A DNA stretch of 64,000 nt, from NCBI RefSeq assembly GCF_017358165.1, contig NZ_CP071446.1, forward strand, positions 496,001 through 560,000. The letters run 5' to 3'. Position numbers and translations under genes: made by a program. Within the stretch, counting starts at the first letter, position 1, and every line of letters begins with the position of its first letter. Shown piece after piece: positions 1-8,670 of the stretch. Below the pieces are notes generated by a model, which worked only from the letters and a program-made list of their open reading frames with translations, was not told the DNA's origin and made no database searches. Origin of the DNA: Thermosipho ferrireducens (GTDB lineage Bacteria; Thermotogota; Thermotogae; Thermotogales; Fervidobacteriaceae).

Positions 1-423
1 TTGCTGCGGTCTCGTACATCGGGTTTTTAAAATCAGAACTTGAAATAGCTATAGAAGGAATCCCCGCTATAGCACCTTCTAACGCACCGCTCACTGTTCC
101 CGAATAAATCACATCTGTACCCAGATTTTTTCCTCTGTTTACACCACTCACCACCAGATCAGGAGGAGAGCCAAGCACAACATCCATCCCCATTTTCACA
201 CAATCTGCCGGAGTTCCTGAAACTGCATATATTTCAAAAGGCTCATTTATATCAAGCTTTCTAAGCCACAACGGAAACCTTATGGTAATAGCATGACCTA
301 CAGCGCTCTGCTCAGTTTCAGGCGCAACCACTGTCACAGTATGTTCCCTGCTAAGATATCTTGCAAGACATAATATTCCCTGAGCGGTTACTCCGTCATC
401 ATTTGTAACCAAAATTTTCACAT
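1..423 (-). CDS. surE: 5'-nucleotidase SurE (C-terminus outside window)
   Basis: SurE removes phosphate from nucleoside 5'-monophosphates (and 3'-phosphates in some relatives) and acts in the cytoplasm. The 141 visible residues begin with the family signature MKILVTNDDG, whose paired Asp 8 and 9 bind the metal. The other expected metal ligands are visible as Ser39 in PETEQSAVGHA and Asn95 in VSGVNRGKNLG. The start ATG follows a GGAGGTG-like Shine-Dalgarno that overlaps the end of the upstream yaaR gene. The gene is therefore probably cotranscribed behind mrp and yaaR. The reading frame runs off the left edge, so roughly the last 100 residues are not seen. The family call is secure; substrate preference cannot be read from the sequence. 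Confidence 0.95.
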
Positions 424-430
424 TTCCACC

Positions 431-892
431 TCATTTATACAAATCAAGGATTAATCCGTTGATTTCTTCCACTCTTGCAGCAAAATTTATTGTACCAGAT
501 TCCGCTGTCATTAATTTATCTGCTAAATCTTTCAATTTCTGATCAACTTTTTCTACAATTATATGAAGACGTGGACTATTCGTAGAATAGTCCATCTTTC
601 CACCCAATTTATACAGCTTTTTCTCTATTAATTTTAAAAACTCCTTTATTTTCTCCTTATATTTCTTTAAAGAATCAGGCGTTGGTGATCTCACAAAATC
701 ATTTCCAGCGTCCAGTATTTCCTGAACAACTCGCTCTATTTCTTTGTTTATTACCTCTTCCTCTACATCCATTAAAACATCAAAAAATCCTTTTACTTCT
801 CCCTCAAAAGATACCTTCTTTTTCTTTGACGTTTTTTTCTTTTTAATAGCACCACTTTTTATCTTGGGATCACCTGGTGGTTCTATCCTCAA
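431..892 (-). CDS. YaaR/DUF327 family protein
   Basis: This 153-residue soluble protein has a Lys-rich N-terminus (about residues 15-27). The helical body that follows contains the segment GNDFVRSPTPDSLKKYKEKI, which is typical of the YaaR/DUF327 family. No catalytic motif, signal peptide or membrane helix is visible. The family has no settled function; its members are small alpha-helical proteins found in Firmicutes and Thermotogota. It sits directly between mrp and surE with almost no spacing and so belongs to the same transcription unit. The family assignment is from memory of the sequence pattern. The role is unknown. Confidence 0.75.
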   Translation of the reverse strand: MRIEPPGDPKIKSGAIKKKKTSKKKKVSFEGEVKGFFDVLMDVEEEVINKEIERVVQEILDAGNDFVRSPTPDSLKKYKEKIKEFLKLIEKKLYKLGGKMDYSTNSPRLHIIVEKVDQKLKDLADKLMTAESGTINFAARVEEINGLILDLYK

Positions 893-1708
893 TTATTTCA
901 CCTCTACTATTTTTGCAACCTGCTCAGCTATGTCTCTAAATACCTGTTCTATTTCTGTTTCCCTTAAATAAAGAGTTATCGGTTTTCCTTCGTCTGCATA
1001 CTTTGCAGCCTTGGGATCAAGTGGTACTTTACCGAGTAACGGAACATTATACTCTTTAGCTAAAATTTCTCCGCCTCCACTACCAAAAACTTCTATTATT
1101 TCGTCGCATTTAGAACATTTTACGTATGACATATTTTCTACTATTCCTATAAGCTTCTGTCCCATTGTCTGGACAAAAGAAACAGCCCTTCTTACATCAT
1201 CCAGCGATATTTTTTGAGGTGTCGTAACCATAACCACCCCATCAAGTTTCCCTATCATTTGAAATAAACTCAAAGCTTCGTCTCCCGTTCCAGGTGGTAA
1301 ATCAAAAACAAGATAGTCAAGCTCCCCCCATTTTGTATCTCCCAAAAATTGCTTAATTGCTGAATGTTTCAAAGGACCTCTCCATATAACTGCCTTGCCC
1401 TCTTCGACAAGCATACCTATAGACAATGCCTTCAAGTTATGCAAGACTTCTGCTGGAACAATTTCTTCTCCATCTACTGTTGGATTTTTACTTCCAAGCA
1501 TTCTAACAATATTCGGGCCGTGCATGTCAAGGTCAAGTAACCCTACTTTATATCCGCTTTCTGCAAGAGCTGTTGCAAGATTCACCGCAACAGTTGTCTT
1601 ACCGACTCCTCCTTTACCACTCAACACTGCTATTTTATGTTTTATTTTTCCCATCTTTTCCTTAACTTTGTTTAAATCGTTTTGCAAATTAAATTGTGGA
1701 TTCGCCAT
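893..1708 (-). CDS. Mrp/NBP35-type iron-sulfur cluster carrier ATPase
   Basis: The 271-residue P-loop ATPase is of the Mrp/ApbC/NBP35 family, which carries Fe-S clusters to apo-proteins in the cytoplasm. The deviant Walker [11 protein letters not shown] lies at about residues 30-39. The CxxC pair that bridges a cluster between two subunits is Cys198 and Cys201 ([11 protein letters not shown]). The N-terminal DUF59 domain of longer Mrp proteins is absent, as is common in archaea and Thermotogota. The start was set at the internal ATG because GGAGGTG lies just upstream; a longer in-frame reading to 1744 has no ribosome site. It is the first gene of the unit with yaaR and surE. Confidence 0.92.
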   Translation of the reverse strand: MANPQFNLQNDLNKVKEKMGKIKHKIAVLSGKGGVGKTTVAVNLATALAESGYKVGLLDLDMHGPNIVRMLGSKNPTVDGEEIVPAEVLHNLKALSIGMLVEEGKAVIWRGPLKHSAIKQFLGDTKWGELDYLVFDLPPGTGDEALSLFQMIGKLDGVVMVTTPQKISLDDVRRAVSFVQTMGQKLIGIVENMSYVKCSKCDEIIEVFGSGGGEILAKEYNVPLLGKVPLDPKAAKYADEGKPITLYLRETEIEQVFRDIAEQVAKIVEVK

Positions 1709-1771
1709 TTTTACACCTCCAAAAAGAACATTCTTTATTAACATTATATCATAGATATAGTACAGCCTAAG

Positions 1772-1801
1772 TTAACATGAGATGTTGCGTTATGGTATAA
1801 T
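1772..1801 (+). promoter_or_regulatory. Extended -10 promoter of the ABC-F gene
   Basis: TTAACA (1772-1777) lies 18 bp before TATAAT (1796-1801), which is preceded by TGG, giving an extended -10 box ATGGTATAAT. The same TGnTATAAT pattern precedes many genes in this window. The box lies inside the longer upstream reading frame, which supports starting the ABC-F protein at 1836. Confidence 0.6.
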
Positions 1802-1835
1802 CTGTTACGTTAAAAACCTTAAGGGGTGCATAAAG

Positions 1836-3611
1836 ATGATATCCATAGTAAACCTAACAATAAATTTTCCTGGAAAATTGCTGTTTAAAAATGTTAATCT
1901 GACTATTCAGGACAAAGATAGAGTGGGATTAATAGGAAAAAATGGTTCAGGGAAGACTACCTTACTAAAAGCCATTGGCCAGCTTTTTGAAGATTATGAG
2001 GGGCAAATTTCTACCTCTGGAAACATAGTCTATCTTGATCAATTCAGAACATTTGACGCCGATACTCCTTACGAATATTATATGAAAAAAGCAGACACCC
2101 CCGAAAAAGAAAGAATGGTAAGAAGCATTTTAAAGGGGCTCGGGTTTGAAGAGCATGATTGGAACAGAAGCATAGAGTCATTCAGTGGGGGAGAAAAGAC
2201 ACGATTGCATCTTGGAAGACTTTTTTTAGAAACCCCTGATTTCATCCTCTTAGATGAACCAACAAATTTTCTTGACATAGCGGGGATTCATTATTTAAAA
2301 AAACTTCTTTCAAATTTTAATGGAGGTTACATTATAATTTCTCATGATAGAAGCTTTTTGAGAGATACCTGCACAAGATTTCTGGAAATAAATAACGAAA
2401 AGATCTGGGACTTTCGTATGCCGTTTGATAAATACTTAGAAGAACGAAAAAGATTGTTAGAACATCAAGAAAGAGAATTGAAAAACAGGACCCGGGAAAT
2501 TGAGCGTTTAAAAACTATAATTGAAAGATACAGAAGGTGGGGACGAGAAAAATCTCTCAAACAGGCAAAAAGCAAAGAAAAAAGACTTCAAAAAATGCTG
2601 GATGAACTTGAAAACATAACACTTTTAACTGACGAAAAATCATCAAAAAAAGTAAAGATTCCCCAACCTGAACCTACAGGATACATTATCTTAGAAGCCA
2701 GTAAATTAGGATTTAAAAATATTATAAATGATGTCTCTTTTACAATGTATGAAAAAGACAAAGTTGCCATTCTTGGGCCAAATGGAAGCGGAAAAACCAC
2801 TATTCTTAAACTCATTATTGGAAAAATAACAGACAGGGGAAAGGTTTCTTTTGGCCATAATGTTACCTTCGCGTTTTTAGATCAGTTTGTTGAAAACTTA
2901 AATAACAGAAACACTGTTTTTGAAGAAATTTCCGATGAAATGCCTATGGAACCAGAGCACACTGTAAGAGCTTACATTGGACGCTTTGGTTTTCGTGGAG
3001 AAGACGTCTTTAAAATGGTGAATGAATTAAGTGGTGGAGAAAAACAAATACTCGCGCTTGCAAAAATTCTTCTAAAAAAGCCTAATCTTCTTATACTTGA
3101 TGAGCCAACTAATCACATGGATCTTGAAACTGTTGAAATTTTAGAAAAAGCCTTAAAAGAATATAAGGGTTCCATAATGTTAGTTTCTCACGATGAGGAA
3201 CTTATCAAAAACGTATGCAATAGATTTTTCGCTATAAAAGACAAAAAACTCGTCGAACTTAAAAACTTAGAAAATTATGATACATCCTACACTAATTTAA
3301 AAACCAAAAATCCTACAAAAAACAAAGAAAACAATTTTGAGGAAAGGAAAAAAGTAAAAAACCAGATAAAAAAAACTATGCAAACAATTGAAAAATTAAA
3401 AAAAGAAGAAGAAGAACTTTCTCAAAAACTCTCGAAAACGATAAAATTATTAGACACTGTAGGGTCAAATTACCAGAAAGCAATGGAATTGACCCGGGAA
3501 AAAGAAACCCTGGAATTAAAAATACTTGAAATATTAGAAACTATAGAAACTTTAGAAGAGAAACTTAAATCCCTTCAAAATTTATATGAAAACATTACAC
3601 TATCATCATAG
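1836..3611 (+). CDS. ABC-F family ATPase (duplicated ATP-binding domains)
   Basis: The 591-residue protein carries two fused ABC ATPase domains and no membrane domain, the layout of ABC-F translation factors such as EttA, Uup and YheS, which work on the ribosome. Domain 1 has Walker A GKNGSGKTT (residues 34-42), signature SGGEKTRL and Walker B LLDEPTNFLD. Domain 2 has GPNGSGKTT, SGGEKQIL and ILDEPTNHMD. A charged linker separates them. The last 80 residues or so form a Lys/Glu-rich coiled coil like the C-terminal domain of Uup. The start is the ATG after AAGGGGTG. The exact ABC-F subgroup and any antibiotic-resistance role cannot be decided from sequence alone. Confidence 0.92.
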   Translation: MISIVNLTINFPGKLLFKNVNLTIQDKDRVGLIGKNGSGKTTLLKAIGQLFEDYEGQISTSGNIVYLDQFRTFDADTPYEYYMKKADTPEKERMVRSILKGLGFEEHDWNRSIESFSGGEKTRLHLGRLFLETPDFILLDEPTNFLDIAGIHYLKKLLSNFNGGYIIISHDRSFLRDTCTRFLEINNEKIWDFRMPFDKYLEERKRLLEHQERELKNRTREIERLKTIIERYRRWGREKSLKQAKSKEKRLQKMLDELENITLLTDEKSSKKVKIPQPEPTGYIILEASKLGFKNIINDVSFTMYEKDKVAILGPNGSGKTTILKLIIGKITDRGKVSFGHNVTFAFLDQFVENLNNRNTVFEEISDEMPMEPEHTVRAYIGRFGFRGEDVFKMVNELSGGEKQILALAKILLKKPNLLILDEPTNHMDLETVEILEKALKEYKGSIMLVSHDEELIKNVCNRFFAIKDKKLVELKNLENYDTSYTNLKTKNPTKNKENNFEERKKVKNQIKKTMQTIEKLKKEEEELSQKLSKTIKLLDTVGSNYQKAMELTREKETLELKILEILETIETLEEKLKSLQNLYENITLSS

Positions 3612-3635
3612 TTGATATCATCGACTACTATCAAA

Positions 3636-3912
3636 TTAAGATTCTTCGTTGCATGTGCTCCTCGGAACGACATCAGAAGGAATCTTGTTTTTTACTAATC
3701 TCGCTAATCTCGCCAATTACAAGATTCCTCGTCGCGTACGCTCCTCGGAATGACACTGGTGGGTGATTCCTCGCTTTTCTGATTCTCAGAATGACAAAAA
3801 AAGGATGTCATCCCGAGGAACGAAGTAACGAGGGATCTTATTCCTTATTGTCATTCCGAACGTACGTGAGGAATCTTATTTTTTTTACTAACCTCGCTAA
3901 CCTTGCTAATCT
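3636..3912. repeat. Intergenic hairpin-repeat island 1
   Basis: About five hairpin units fill the gap between the convergent ABC-F and flavin reductase genes. Three are in reverse orientation (near 3641, 3720 and 3766) and two forward (near 3808 and 3850). Short runs of the CTYGCYAAY tandem module lie between and after them. No credible gene is present; open frames here are repeat translations. Confidence 0.85.
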
Positions 3913-3914
3913 TG

Positions 3915-4427
3915 CTAATCTTTCATATACGTAGGAGCAGTTTTTGGGGATTTCCCGTTTTTCACTTCTCTGTAATAAGCATAAGTCATTGGATCTTTAT
4001 CAGCCAAAATATCGGCTTCTGTTACTTCACCTATAAAAATCGTGTGTGTTCCACAATCAACTTTATTAACTACTTTAGCTTCCATGTAAGCTACGGTATT
4101 ATCAAGCACTATTGGAGCGCCCGTTAAACCAATTTTATAACTAACTTCTTTAAATTTATCTATATCACGACCTGATCTAAACCCAAATAACCCTATGAAT
4201 TTCATGGGAGCTTCTTTAGCTAAAACTGAAACAGTAAAAATTCCACTTTTTTCTATAAGCATGTGCGTGAGATTCTCTTTATTAATACTTACGCCAAGCA
4301 AAGGTGGCTCTGCTGTCAGCTGAAAAACAGTGTTTGCAATTTGTCCATTTAATTTTTCTCCATCAAAAGAAGATACTATATACATTCCATAAAAAATTTT
4401 ATAAAGCGCTTTTTCATTCATATACAT
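3915..4427 (-). CDS. Flavin reductase-like FMN-binding protein
   Basis: This 170-residue soluble protein resembles the flavin reductase/flavoredoxin family, a split beta-barrel that binds FMN. The pattern starts with an N-terminal ALYKIFYGMYIVSS stretch. It continues with a central segment around NTVFQLTAEPPLLGVSINK and ends with a C-terminal TIFIGEVTEADIL strand. In anaerobes such proteins stand alone or are fused to rubredoxin or flavodiiron proteins. No rubredoxin CxxC motif is seen here, so it is the stand-alone form. A Shine-Dalgarno GGAGGGGG precedes two nearby ATGs; starting at the second (4421) would drop two residues. It may pass electrons in oxygen or metal detoxification; that is inference. 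Confidence 0.8.
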   Translation of the reverse strand: MYMNEKALYKIFYGMYIVSSFDGEKLNGQIANTVFQLTAEPPLLGVSINKENLTHMLIEKSGIFTVSVLAKEAPMKFIGLFGFRSGRDIDKFKEVSYKIGLTGAPIVLDNTVAYMEAKVVNKVDCGTHTIFIGEVTEADILADKDPMTYAYYREVKNGKSPKTAPTYMKD

Positions 4428-4667
4428 TCCCCCTCCTTATATAACTATATTTGTGTTAGTGACTTAACATTATATTTTATCATTTTAGTAACTTTAAAAC
4501 CAAAGCATTTTTCACTTACTTTCTCTCAAGTCCCAAAAATTTTGTCAAAACCATTTTGTACTTTTCGTATATATAAATGTAACTCTTTATCTTCCTGTAA
4601 TCTTTAAAAATCTACAATGTATAGTTTTAATTTTTTCATAGTTTATTTAAAAAAGAGGCTAATTCTT

Positions 4668-4676
4668 TGTTATAAT
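4668..4676 (+). promoter_or_regulatory. Extended -10 box before the RNase H-like gene
   Basis: TGTTATAAT matches the TGnTATAAT pattern and lies about 70 bp before the RNase H-like ATG. No good -35 box is seen. The rest of the 319-bp gap from 4428 to 4746 is AT-rich, without hairpin repeats or an open frame I can support. Confidence 0.5.
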
Positions 4677-4746
4677 ATTTTATACATAAAGAAAACTCAG
4701 GTTAATTAAATATACATAAACATCGAAATAAGAATGGGGGGATTTT

Positions 4747-5217
4747 ATGAAGTTATATGTTGATGGCTCTTATTCTGATTTATTTAAAGTAGCAAGTTAC
4801 GCTTTTTGCCTGGTAGATGATGAAGAGAACATATTAAAAATCAAAAAAGGAGCCAGATATTTAAAAAAAGGGAACTCAGTTATTTCTGAAATAATAGGAA
4901 CAATCGAGGCATTAAAATATTGCGCAAAAAATAATATAAAGAATGTCGTAATTTACCATGACTATAACGAACTCCCTATGTTTGCTTCAAAATACAGGAG
5001 AACAAAAAATCCTATCATAAACGCTTATATAAAAACTCTATCAAAAATGCGAGAAGACACAAACATATCATTCAAAAAAGTAACGGCTCATAAAGATGAT
5101 AAGTATAACAATCTTGTTGATAAATTATCCCGGGAGCATATGCAAGAGTATATTGAAAAAAACATCATTCCAAAATTGATGAAAAACGACAATTTGGTAA
5201 AAAATAGTAATAAATAA
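4747..5217 (+). CDS. RNase HI-fold protein
   Basis: The 156-residue protein keeps the RNase HI core arrangement: MKLYVDGSYS with Asp6, Glu48 in SEIIGTIEALKY, Asp72 in IYHDYNEL and a final Asp125 in NNLVDKLSRE. His115 before it (TAHKDDKYN) matches the mobile catalytic loop. RNase HI cleaves the RNA strand of RNA-DNA hybrids and helps with primer and R-loop removal in the cytoplasm. The N-terminal hybrid-binding domain found in some homologues is missing. The last 20 residues are a charged tail. A GGGGG Shine-Dalgarno lies just before the ATG. All four acidic positions are present, so activity is likely, but similar viroplasmin-linked proteins exist. Confidence 0.82.
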   Translation: MKLYVDGSYSDLFKVASYAFCLVDDEENILKIKKGARYLKKGNSVISEIIGTIEALKYCAKNNIKNVVIYHDYNELPMFASKYRRTKNPIINAYIKTLSKMREDTNISFKKVTAHKDDKYNNLVDKLSREHMQEYIEKNIIPKLMKNDNLVKNSNK

Positions 5218-5218
5218 G

Positions 5219-5462
5219 CAAAGCGATGGGGATGTCATCCCGAGGAATGCAATGACGAGGGGGATGTCATCCTGAGGAGCGCTAGCGACGAAGGATCTTT
5301 TTTACCAACCTCGCTAAATACAAGATTCCTCACCCTTCGGGTTCGGAATGACAACCTCTTTCCCTGTCATCCCGAGGAACAAAGTGACGAGGGATCTTAT
5401 TCCTTATTGTCATTCCGAACGTATGTGAGGAATCTTGTCTTTTTACTATCCCTCGCCAATCC
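5219..5462. repeat. Intergenic hairpin-repeat island 2
   Basis: About five hairpin units: two forward copies fused head to tail (5232-5300), one reverse copy with the ACCC/GGGT-type inner stem (near 5322) and two forward copies (near 5367 and 5410). The last ends in a T-rich tract. CTYGCYAAY modules flank them. No gene is seen. Confidence 0.85.
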
Positions 5463-5463
5463 T

Positions 5464-5491
5464 TTGCTTATTCCAATTGTTTTGTTATAAT
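5464..5491 (+). promoter_or_regulatory. Promoter of the phosphoesterase gene
   Basis: A weak -35 TTGCTT (5464-5469) lies 16 bp before TATAAT (5486-5491), which carries an upstream TG at the extended -10 position. It begins right where repeat island 2 stops and drives the metallophosphoesterase and probably the M48 protease gene. Confidence 0.6.
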
Positions 5492-5530
5492 TATTAACAT
5501 ATCTAAAGTAAAAGGTGGGGGGATTAAAAA

Positions 5531-6184
5531 ATGAAGATAAAAATACTTTTAACATCAGATATTCACGGCTCTGAGCTTGCTGTAAAAAAGTTAAGAGCTA
5601 TTAAAAATTGTTTTGACTATTTTATATTTTGTGGAGACCTTCTTCCAAAATTTGTTGACGAAGATAAGTCTTTAAAGGAAGTTCAGCAGGAATGGTTTTA
5701 CAATATTTTTCTACCATTAGCAGAAGAAATAAATGGTTATTTCATTTTAGGTAACGATGATAAAATTCATTATGAAGGAAAAAGACTTTTGAATGACCCC
5801 CTCGAGATTGAAAATGGTATTTCTATTATATCTTATGACAAAGTCCCTTTAACTCCATTTAATACCTGGAGGGAGCTCTCAGATGACCTTATTGAAGAAC
5901 AACTTCAAAAATTGACCGTCAAAAAGCCCTTCATATTTATCACACACGCCCCACCATTTAAGATACTCGATGAGGCACGGCGGAGAAACTTTGGCAGCAA
6001 AGCTATCAGGGATTTTGTGTTCAAAGAAAACCCGCTTGTACACTGCTTCGGTCACATCCACGAATCTTTCGGAGACATTAAAATAAACGATGTAACATTT
6101 ATAAACTGCGCTTTTGAAACTTTTCTCAAATTTTATATTATTGAAATAGATGAAAATTTAAACGTAGAAACTTACGAATTATAA
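5531..6184 (+). CDS. Calcineurin-like metallophosphoesterase
   Basis: This 217-residue cytoplasmic protein is a small YfcE-like or class III phosphoesterase. Its di-metal motifs appear in the usual order: Asp10 and His12 (TSDIHGSE), Asp36 (FCGDLLP), Asn75 in LGNDDK, His in FITHAPP and the closing GHIHES pair. Such enzymes hydrolyse phosphomono- or diesters; the substrate cannot be predicted here. The loop around residues 40-62 is longer than in minimal YfcE proteins. GGTGGGGGG is the Shine-Dalgarno. The M48 protease gene follows after 43 bp on the same strand, so cotranscription is likely. Confidence 0.88.
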   Translation: MKIKILLTSDIHGSELAVKKLRAIKNCFDYFIFCGDLLPKFVDEDKSLKEVQQEWFYNIFLPLAEEINGYFILGNDDKIHYEGKRLLNDPLEIENGISIISYDKVPLTPFNTWRELSDDLIEEQLQKLTVKKPFIFITHAPPFKILDEARRRNFGSKAIRDFVFKENPLVHCFGHIHESFGDIKINDVTFINCAFETFLKFYIIEIDENLNVETYEL

Positions 6185-6227
6185 ACTTTTTAAGAAAACA
6201 AATACTACTTGTTGGAGGTGCTTTTGC

Positions 6228-7448
6228 ATGTCTTTTTATTATTTATTTTTATTTGTCATAATTTTAGAATATCTATGGGACTCCGTATTGAATGTGTGGA
6301 ATGTATTCTATTCAACAAAAGTTTCTAAAATTCCAGATATACTGTCTGACAAAATTTCTCCTGAAGATTTTGAAAAATCTAAAAAATATCTTAAAGATAC
6401 AACCAGAGTAAAAATAATAAAAATATACATTAATCTTTTCATCAACCTATGGTTTATAATATGGGGATTTCCTTATTTTGAAAAATTCGTTTCAAATCTC
6501 ACAGATTCTCTAATTCTTCAATCTTTATTGTTTTTTGGTATATACTGGATAATTCATTCCTTAATAACTCTTCCAATAAAAGCGTATTCAATATTTGTTA
6601 TAGAAAATAAATACGGCTTCAATACAATGAGCGGAAAAACTTTTGTTTTAGATATAATTAGAAATATTATTATTACAATTATTTTCTTCGCTCCTCTTAT
6701 TTCCTTGCTAATCTGGTTCTTAAACCTGGAACAGAACTGGTGGTGGAAAGTTTCTCTGGCTTTCATAGCGTTTCAATTATTTATTTCGTGGGCATATCCC
6801 ATATTTTTTGCTCCACTTTTTAATAAATTCACACCGCTTGATGATGAAAATCTGAGAAAAAAGATAAACAAACTATTGGAAAAAGCAAATTTTAAAGTTT
6901 CAAAAATATTCATTATGGACGCATCAAAAAGAACCAGAAAACAAGACGCTTATCTGACAGGAATAGGAAAATCGCGACGATTAGTACTGTTCGATACTAT
7001 CCTGAATTATTCACCTGAAGAAATTCTTGCAGTAATAGCTCATGAATTAGGTCACAATGTCAAAAAACATATACCCAAACTGTTAATTTCCTTTTCAATT
7101 TTTTATACTTTCATGTTTTATCTCACAAATTTAGTCTACAATTTTTTGCAAAACAACAACATATTCGGTGTAAACAGTGTGTACGCTACATTCACATACG
7201 CGTTTCTTTTTATAGCATCTATTTTATACTTTGCAACTCCTATAATCAACTATTTCCAAAGAAAGTTTGAATACGATGCAGATAGCTTTTCAGCTAAGCT
7301 GCTTGGTACTCCAGAACACTTAATTTCTGCTCTAAAAAGACTTGTAAAAGAAAATCTGCTTAACGTAACACCCTTGCCAATTTATAAAATCTGGTACTAT
7401 AGTCATCCTTCTCCAGAAGAACGATTAAAAAAACTCAGGCAAGATTAG
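6228..7448 (+). CDS. Ste24/CAAX-type M48 membrane metalloprotease
   Basis: The 406-residue polytopic membrane protein has the layout of Ste24/CAAX prenyl protease 1. Several hydrophobic helices lie before about residue 200 and two more follow the active site. The zinc motif HELGH is at residues 272-276 and the third ligand lies in FEYDADSFS near residue 341. The C-terminal SHPSPEERLKKL is also typical. In bacteria without protein prenylation these enzymes are thought to act in membrane protein quality control. GGAGGTGC precedes the ATG. The family is certain; substrates are unknown. Confidence 0.92.
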   Translation: MSFYYLFLFVIILEYLWDSVLNVWNVFYSTKVSKIPDILSDKISPEDFEKSKKYLKDTTRVKIIKIYINLFINLWFIIWGFPYFEKFVSNLTDSLILQSLLFFGIYWIIHSLITLPIKAYSIFVIENKYGFNTMSGKTFVLDIIRNIIITIIFFAPLISLLIWFLNLEQNWWWKVSLAFIAFQLFISWAYPIFFAPLFNKFTPLDDENLRKKINKLLEKANFKVSKIFIMDASKRTRKQDAYLTGIGKSRRLVLFDTILNYSPEEILAVIAHELGHNVKKHIPKLLISFSIFYTFMFYLTNLVYNFLQNNNIFGVNSVYATFTYAFLFIASILYFATPIINYFQRKFEYDADSFSAKLLGTPEHLISALKRLVKENLLNVTPLPIYKIWYYSHPSPEERLKKLRQD

Positions 7449-7588
7449 TGAGAGGGGCATCCCCTCCCATGTCATTCCGAGGAGCGTGAAGGCGAGGAAT
7501 CTTACCCCCACTCATGTCATTCCGAACCCGAAGGGTGAGGAATCTTGTAATTGGCGAGGGTTAGCGAGAGTTAGTGAGGTTAGCAATT
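7449..7588. repeat. Intergenic hairpin-repeat island 3
   Basis: Two forward hairpin units. One near 7474 has a degenerate inner stem. The other (7519-7543) is a clean copy with the ACCC, GAA loop, GGGT inner hairpin. A short tandem module follows and runs into the leader of the methyltransferase gene. Confidence 0.85.
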
Positions 7589-7642
7589 TCAAAAAGCAAG
7601 AAAGTAAAGAAACTTCCGAATGTAAAAGTTAGGAGGGACACC

Positions 7643-8380
7643 ATGGGATTCAACATATCAGACGTTTTCAAGGTTGACGATTATATGCATTTTTATTCCA
7701 AATTTCTCACAGAAGAACGCACCAAAAAAGAAGTTGACAATATTATTTCTTTATTAGCCCCAAAACCTTCACAAAAAATTATAGACATAGCATGCGGACA
7801 TGGGAGACATTCTATTGAACTTTCAAAAAGGGGCTTTGACGTAACAGGAGTTGATATAATGGAAGATTTTTTAGCCATTGCCAGAAAAGAAGCAAAAAGA
7901 CAAAAAACAAATGTCTCTTTCCTTAAAAAAGATATGAGAAATCTCAACTTTAAGGAAGATTTTGATATAGCACTTCTTCTTTTCACTTCCTTTGGATATT
8001 TTAGCGATGAAGAAAATAAAACTATCTTGAAAAACGTCCATCGAACTCTTAAACACGGCGGAAAACTTCTTTTTGATATACCAAACAGAGACTCAAGAGC
8101 AACTCTTTTTAAAGAATCTGTTCTTGAAGTAGATAATGACTTAATGATAGACTTTCCAAAATTTAATCCTTTAAATGGCCGATTAAAGGTGAGACGATTA
8201 ATAATCCGGGATAATCAAAAACGAGAATTTACATATGAAATACGAATTTACAATCTAACTGAAATAAATGAGTTACTTTTAAGCGCAGGTTTTAAATTAC
8301 TGGAAGTTTATGGAAACTGGGAAAAAGAAAAATTCACAGCCACTTCTCCAAGAATCATAATAATAGCTGAGAAACAATAA
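7643..8380 (+). CDS. Class I SAM-dependent methyltransferase
   Basis: The 245-residue protein has the Rossmann-type SAM site. Motif I is KIIDIACGHGRHSIEL (about residues 45-60), followed by an acidic residue after VTGVD, a motif around KKDMRNLNF and the strand FDIALLLFTSFGYF. This resembles the small methyltransferases annotated as UbiE/Methyltransf_25 types. Substrate is unknown. The start was moved to the internal ATG behind TAGGAGGG; the longer reading to 7574 would translate the end of a repeat island. It stands alone between two repeat islands. Confidence 0.85.
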   Translation: MGFNISDVFKVDDYMHFYSKFLTEERTKKEVDNIISLLAPKPSQKIIDIACGHGRHSIELSKRGFDVTGVDIMEDFLAIARKEAKRQKTNVSFLKKDMRNLNFKEDFDIALLLFTSFGYFSDEENKTILKNVHRTLKHGGKLLFDIPNRDSRATLFKESVLEVDNDLMIDFPKFNPLNGRLKVRRLIIRDNQKREFTYEIRIYNLTEINELLLSAGFKLLEVYGNWEKEKFTATSPRIIIIAEKQ

Positions 8381-8419
8381 CAATACATTTTATGATTCAA
8401 ATTGCACGTTTAAATTGTT

Positions 8420-8662
8420 TTTCTACTAACCTCGCCAATTACAAGATTCCTCGTCGCTACGCTCCTCGGAATGACACATTTCGGGGATACCAACCTCGCT
8501 GTTTTTTGTCATCCCGAGCGTATGCGAGGGATCTTGTTTCCCCTAACCCTTGCCAAATACAAAATTCTTCACCCTTCGGGTTCGGAATGACATGAGTGGG
8601 GTAAGATTCCTCGTCGCTTCCGCTCCTCGGAATGACACAGGAGGGGATGCCAATCTCGCTAT
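8420..8662. repeat. Intergenic hairpin-repeat island 4
   Basis: Four hairpin units: reverse near 8445, forward near 8510 and two reverse near 8565 and 8607. They lie between the convergent methyltransferase and flippase genes. Frames in this stretch are repeat translations. Confidence 0.85.
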
Positions 8663-8670
8663 TTCAACGT

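Noticed and set aside
1395-1754. Antisense frames inside mrp, the chemoreceptor, pyrG and other genes
   Set aside because: They are shadows of strong coding frames with family motifs and carry no ribosome site or recognisable domain.
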